Assembly (NCBI RefSeq): GCF_019097595.1
Contig: NC_080719.1
Location: forward strand, 17,951,001 to 18,015,000
DNA: 64,000 bases
DNA from: Hemibagrus wyckioides
Lineage: Eukaryota; Chordata; Actinopteri; Siluriformes; Bagridae
Reading direction: 5' to 3'
Part shown: positions 63,550 through 64,000 of the stretch, one piece after another
Layout: each line of letters begins with the position of its first letter
Numbering within the stretch: position 1 is the first letter of the stretch
Translations under genes and position numbers: made by a program
The notes under the pieces: model-generated
Databases searched by the model: none
Seen by the model: the letters and a program-made list of their open reading frames with translations, nothing else
What the model was told of the DNA's origin: nothing

Positions 63550-63735
63550 AGAAGTACACTTTGTGCTGCCAAACAACATGGTCTCCACAAGATGTCTGAA
63601 GGTGTGCTGTGGTATCTGGCACCAAGACGTTAGCAGCAGATCCTTTAAGTCCTGTAGGTTGTGAGGTGGGTCTTCCATGGATCAGACTTGTTTCTCCAGC
63701 ACATCCCACAGACGCCTTACACCTCCAGCATCCTG
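63550..63735 (-). mobile_element. Tc1-like fragment
   Basis: GGTGTGCTGTGGTATCTGGC, ACCAAGACGTTAGCAGCAGA and CTTGTTTCTCCAGCACATCCC match the relics at 5637 and 59735. Confidence 0.6.
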
Positions 63736-63744
63736 CGTTCAAGT

Positions 63745-64000
63745 CTTGCTCCTGCTCACTTTGTGTGTGGAGTTTGCATGTTCTCTCCGTGCTTGGTTGG
63801 TTTCCTCCGGGTGCTCCGGTTTCCTCCAGACATGCTTAAAGGCAATTGGAGTCTCTAAATTGCCCGTAGTGTGTGTGTGTGCCCTGTGATGGGTTGGCAC
63901 TCTGTCCAGGGTGTATCCTGCCTTGATGCCCAATGACGCCCGAGACGCTCCTTGACCCGAGTATAGATCAGATAAGCGGTACAGACAATGAAATGAATTT
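63745..64000 (+). mobile_element. LINE 3'-tail repeat, cut by the window edge
   Basis: TTTCCTCCGGGTGCTCCGGT, GGCACTCTGTCCAGGGTGTA and AGATAAGCGGTACAGACAATG match the L2-type tail at 54478-54765. Confidence 0.75.

Overview
The window is vertebrate nuclear DNA from a teleost fish. It contains spliced genes with GT-AG introns, proteins that align closely with human orthologues recalled from memory, AT-rich intergenic DNA, many microsatellites, and many decayed Tc1-like transposons, tRNA-derived SINEs and LINE tails of the kind common in teleosts. An otophysan fish, possibly a catfish, would fit the repeat types; that is inference only.

Layout: (1) 0.4-7.1 kb (+): mknk1, the MAPK-interacting kinase that phosphorylates eIF4E, complete in 13 coding exons. 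(2) 8.1-8.4 kb (-): two weak candidate terminal exons of an unrecognised gene. (3) 10.4-11.9 kb (+): tmem275, a small two-helix membrane protein coded in one exon, with a TATA-containing 5' region. (4) 12-18 kb: repeat-rich intergenic DNA with several Tc1-like relics, including a fold-back one. (5) 18.0-22.0 kb (+): atp5f1b, the mitochondrial ATP synthase beta subunit, behind two NRF-1 palindromes and a TATA box. (6) 26.3-30.9 kb (-): a retinol/hydroxysteroid short-chain dehydrogenase, best matched to dhrs9, with a non-coding first exon and a CCAAT/CACGTG promoter. (7) 32.4-33.4 kb: a ~1 kb GATA/GACA (Bkm-like) array. (8) 33.5-38.6 kb (+): rsph3, a ciliary radial spoke protein, behind a perfect RFX X-box. 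(9) 43.2-59.4 kb (+): abcb11, the bile salt export pump, complete in 28 coding exons with a degenerate first ATP site. (10) 61.7-62.6 kb (-): a 322-residue ORF of unknown function. (11) 62.7-64 kb: repeats.

The genes do not form one pathway. mknk1 and tmem275 correspond to human 1p33, atp5f1b to 12q13, dhrs9 and abcb11 to 2q24-31, and rsph3 to 6q25, so the window joins several ancestral blocks. dhrs9 with abcb11 is the one pair with a plausible shared context, retinoid/steroid and bile-acid metabolism, and they are also neighbours in human. All exon joins below were checked by hand for reading frame; each total coding length is a multiple of three. No new multi-gene system was recognised. The best candidates for a second look are the unknown ORF near 62 kb, the orphan CpG-rich segment at 31.2 kb, the Bkm-like array, and the promoter motifs.
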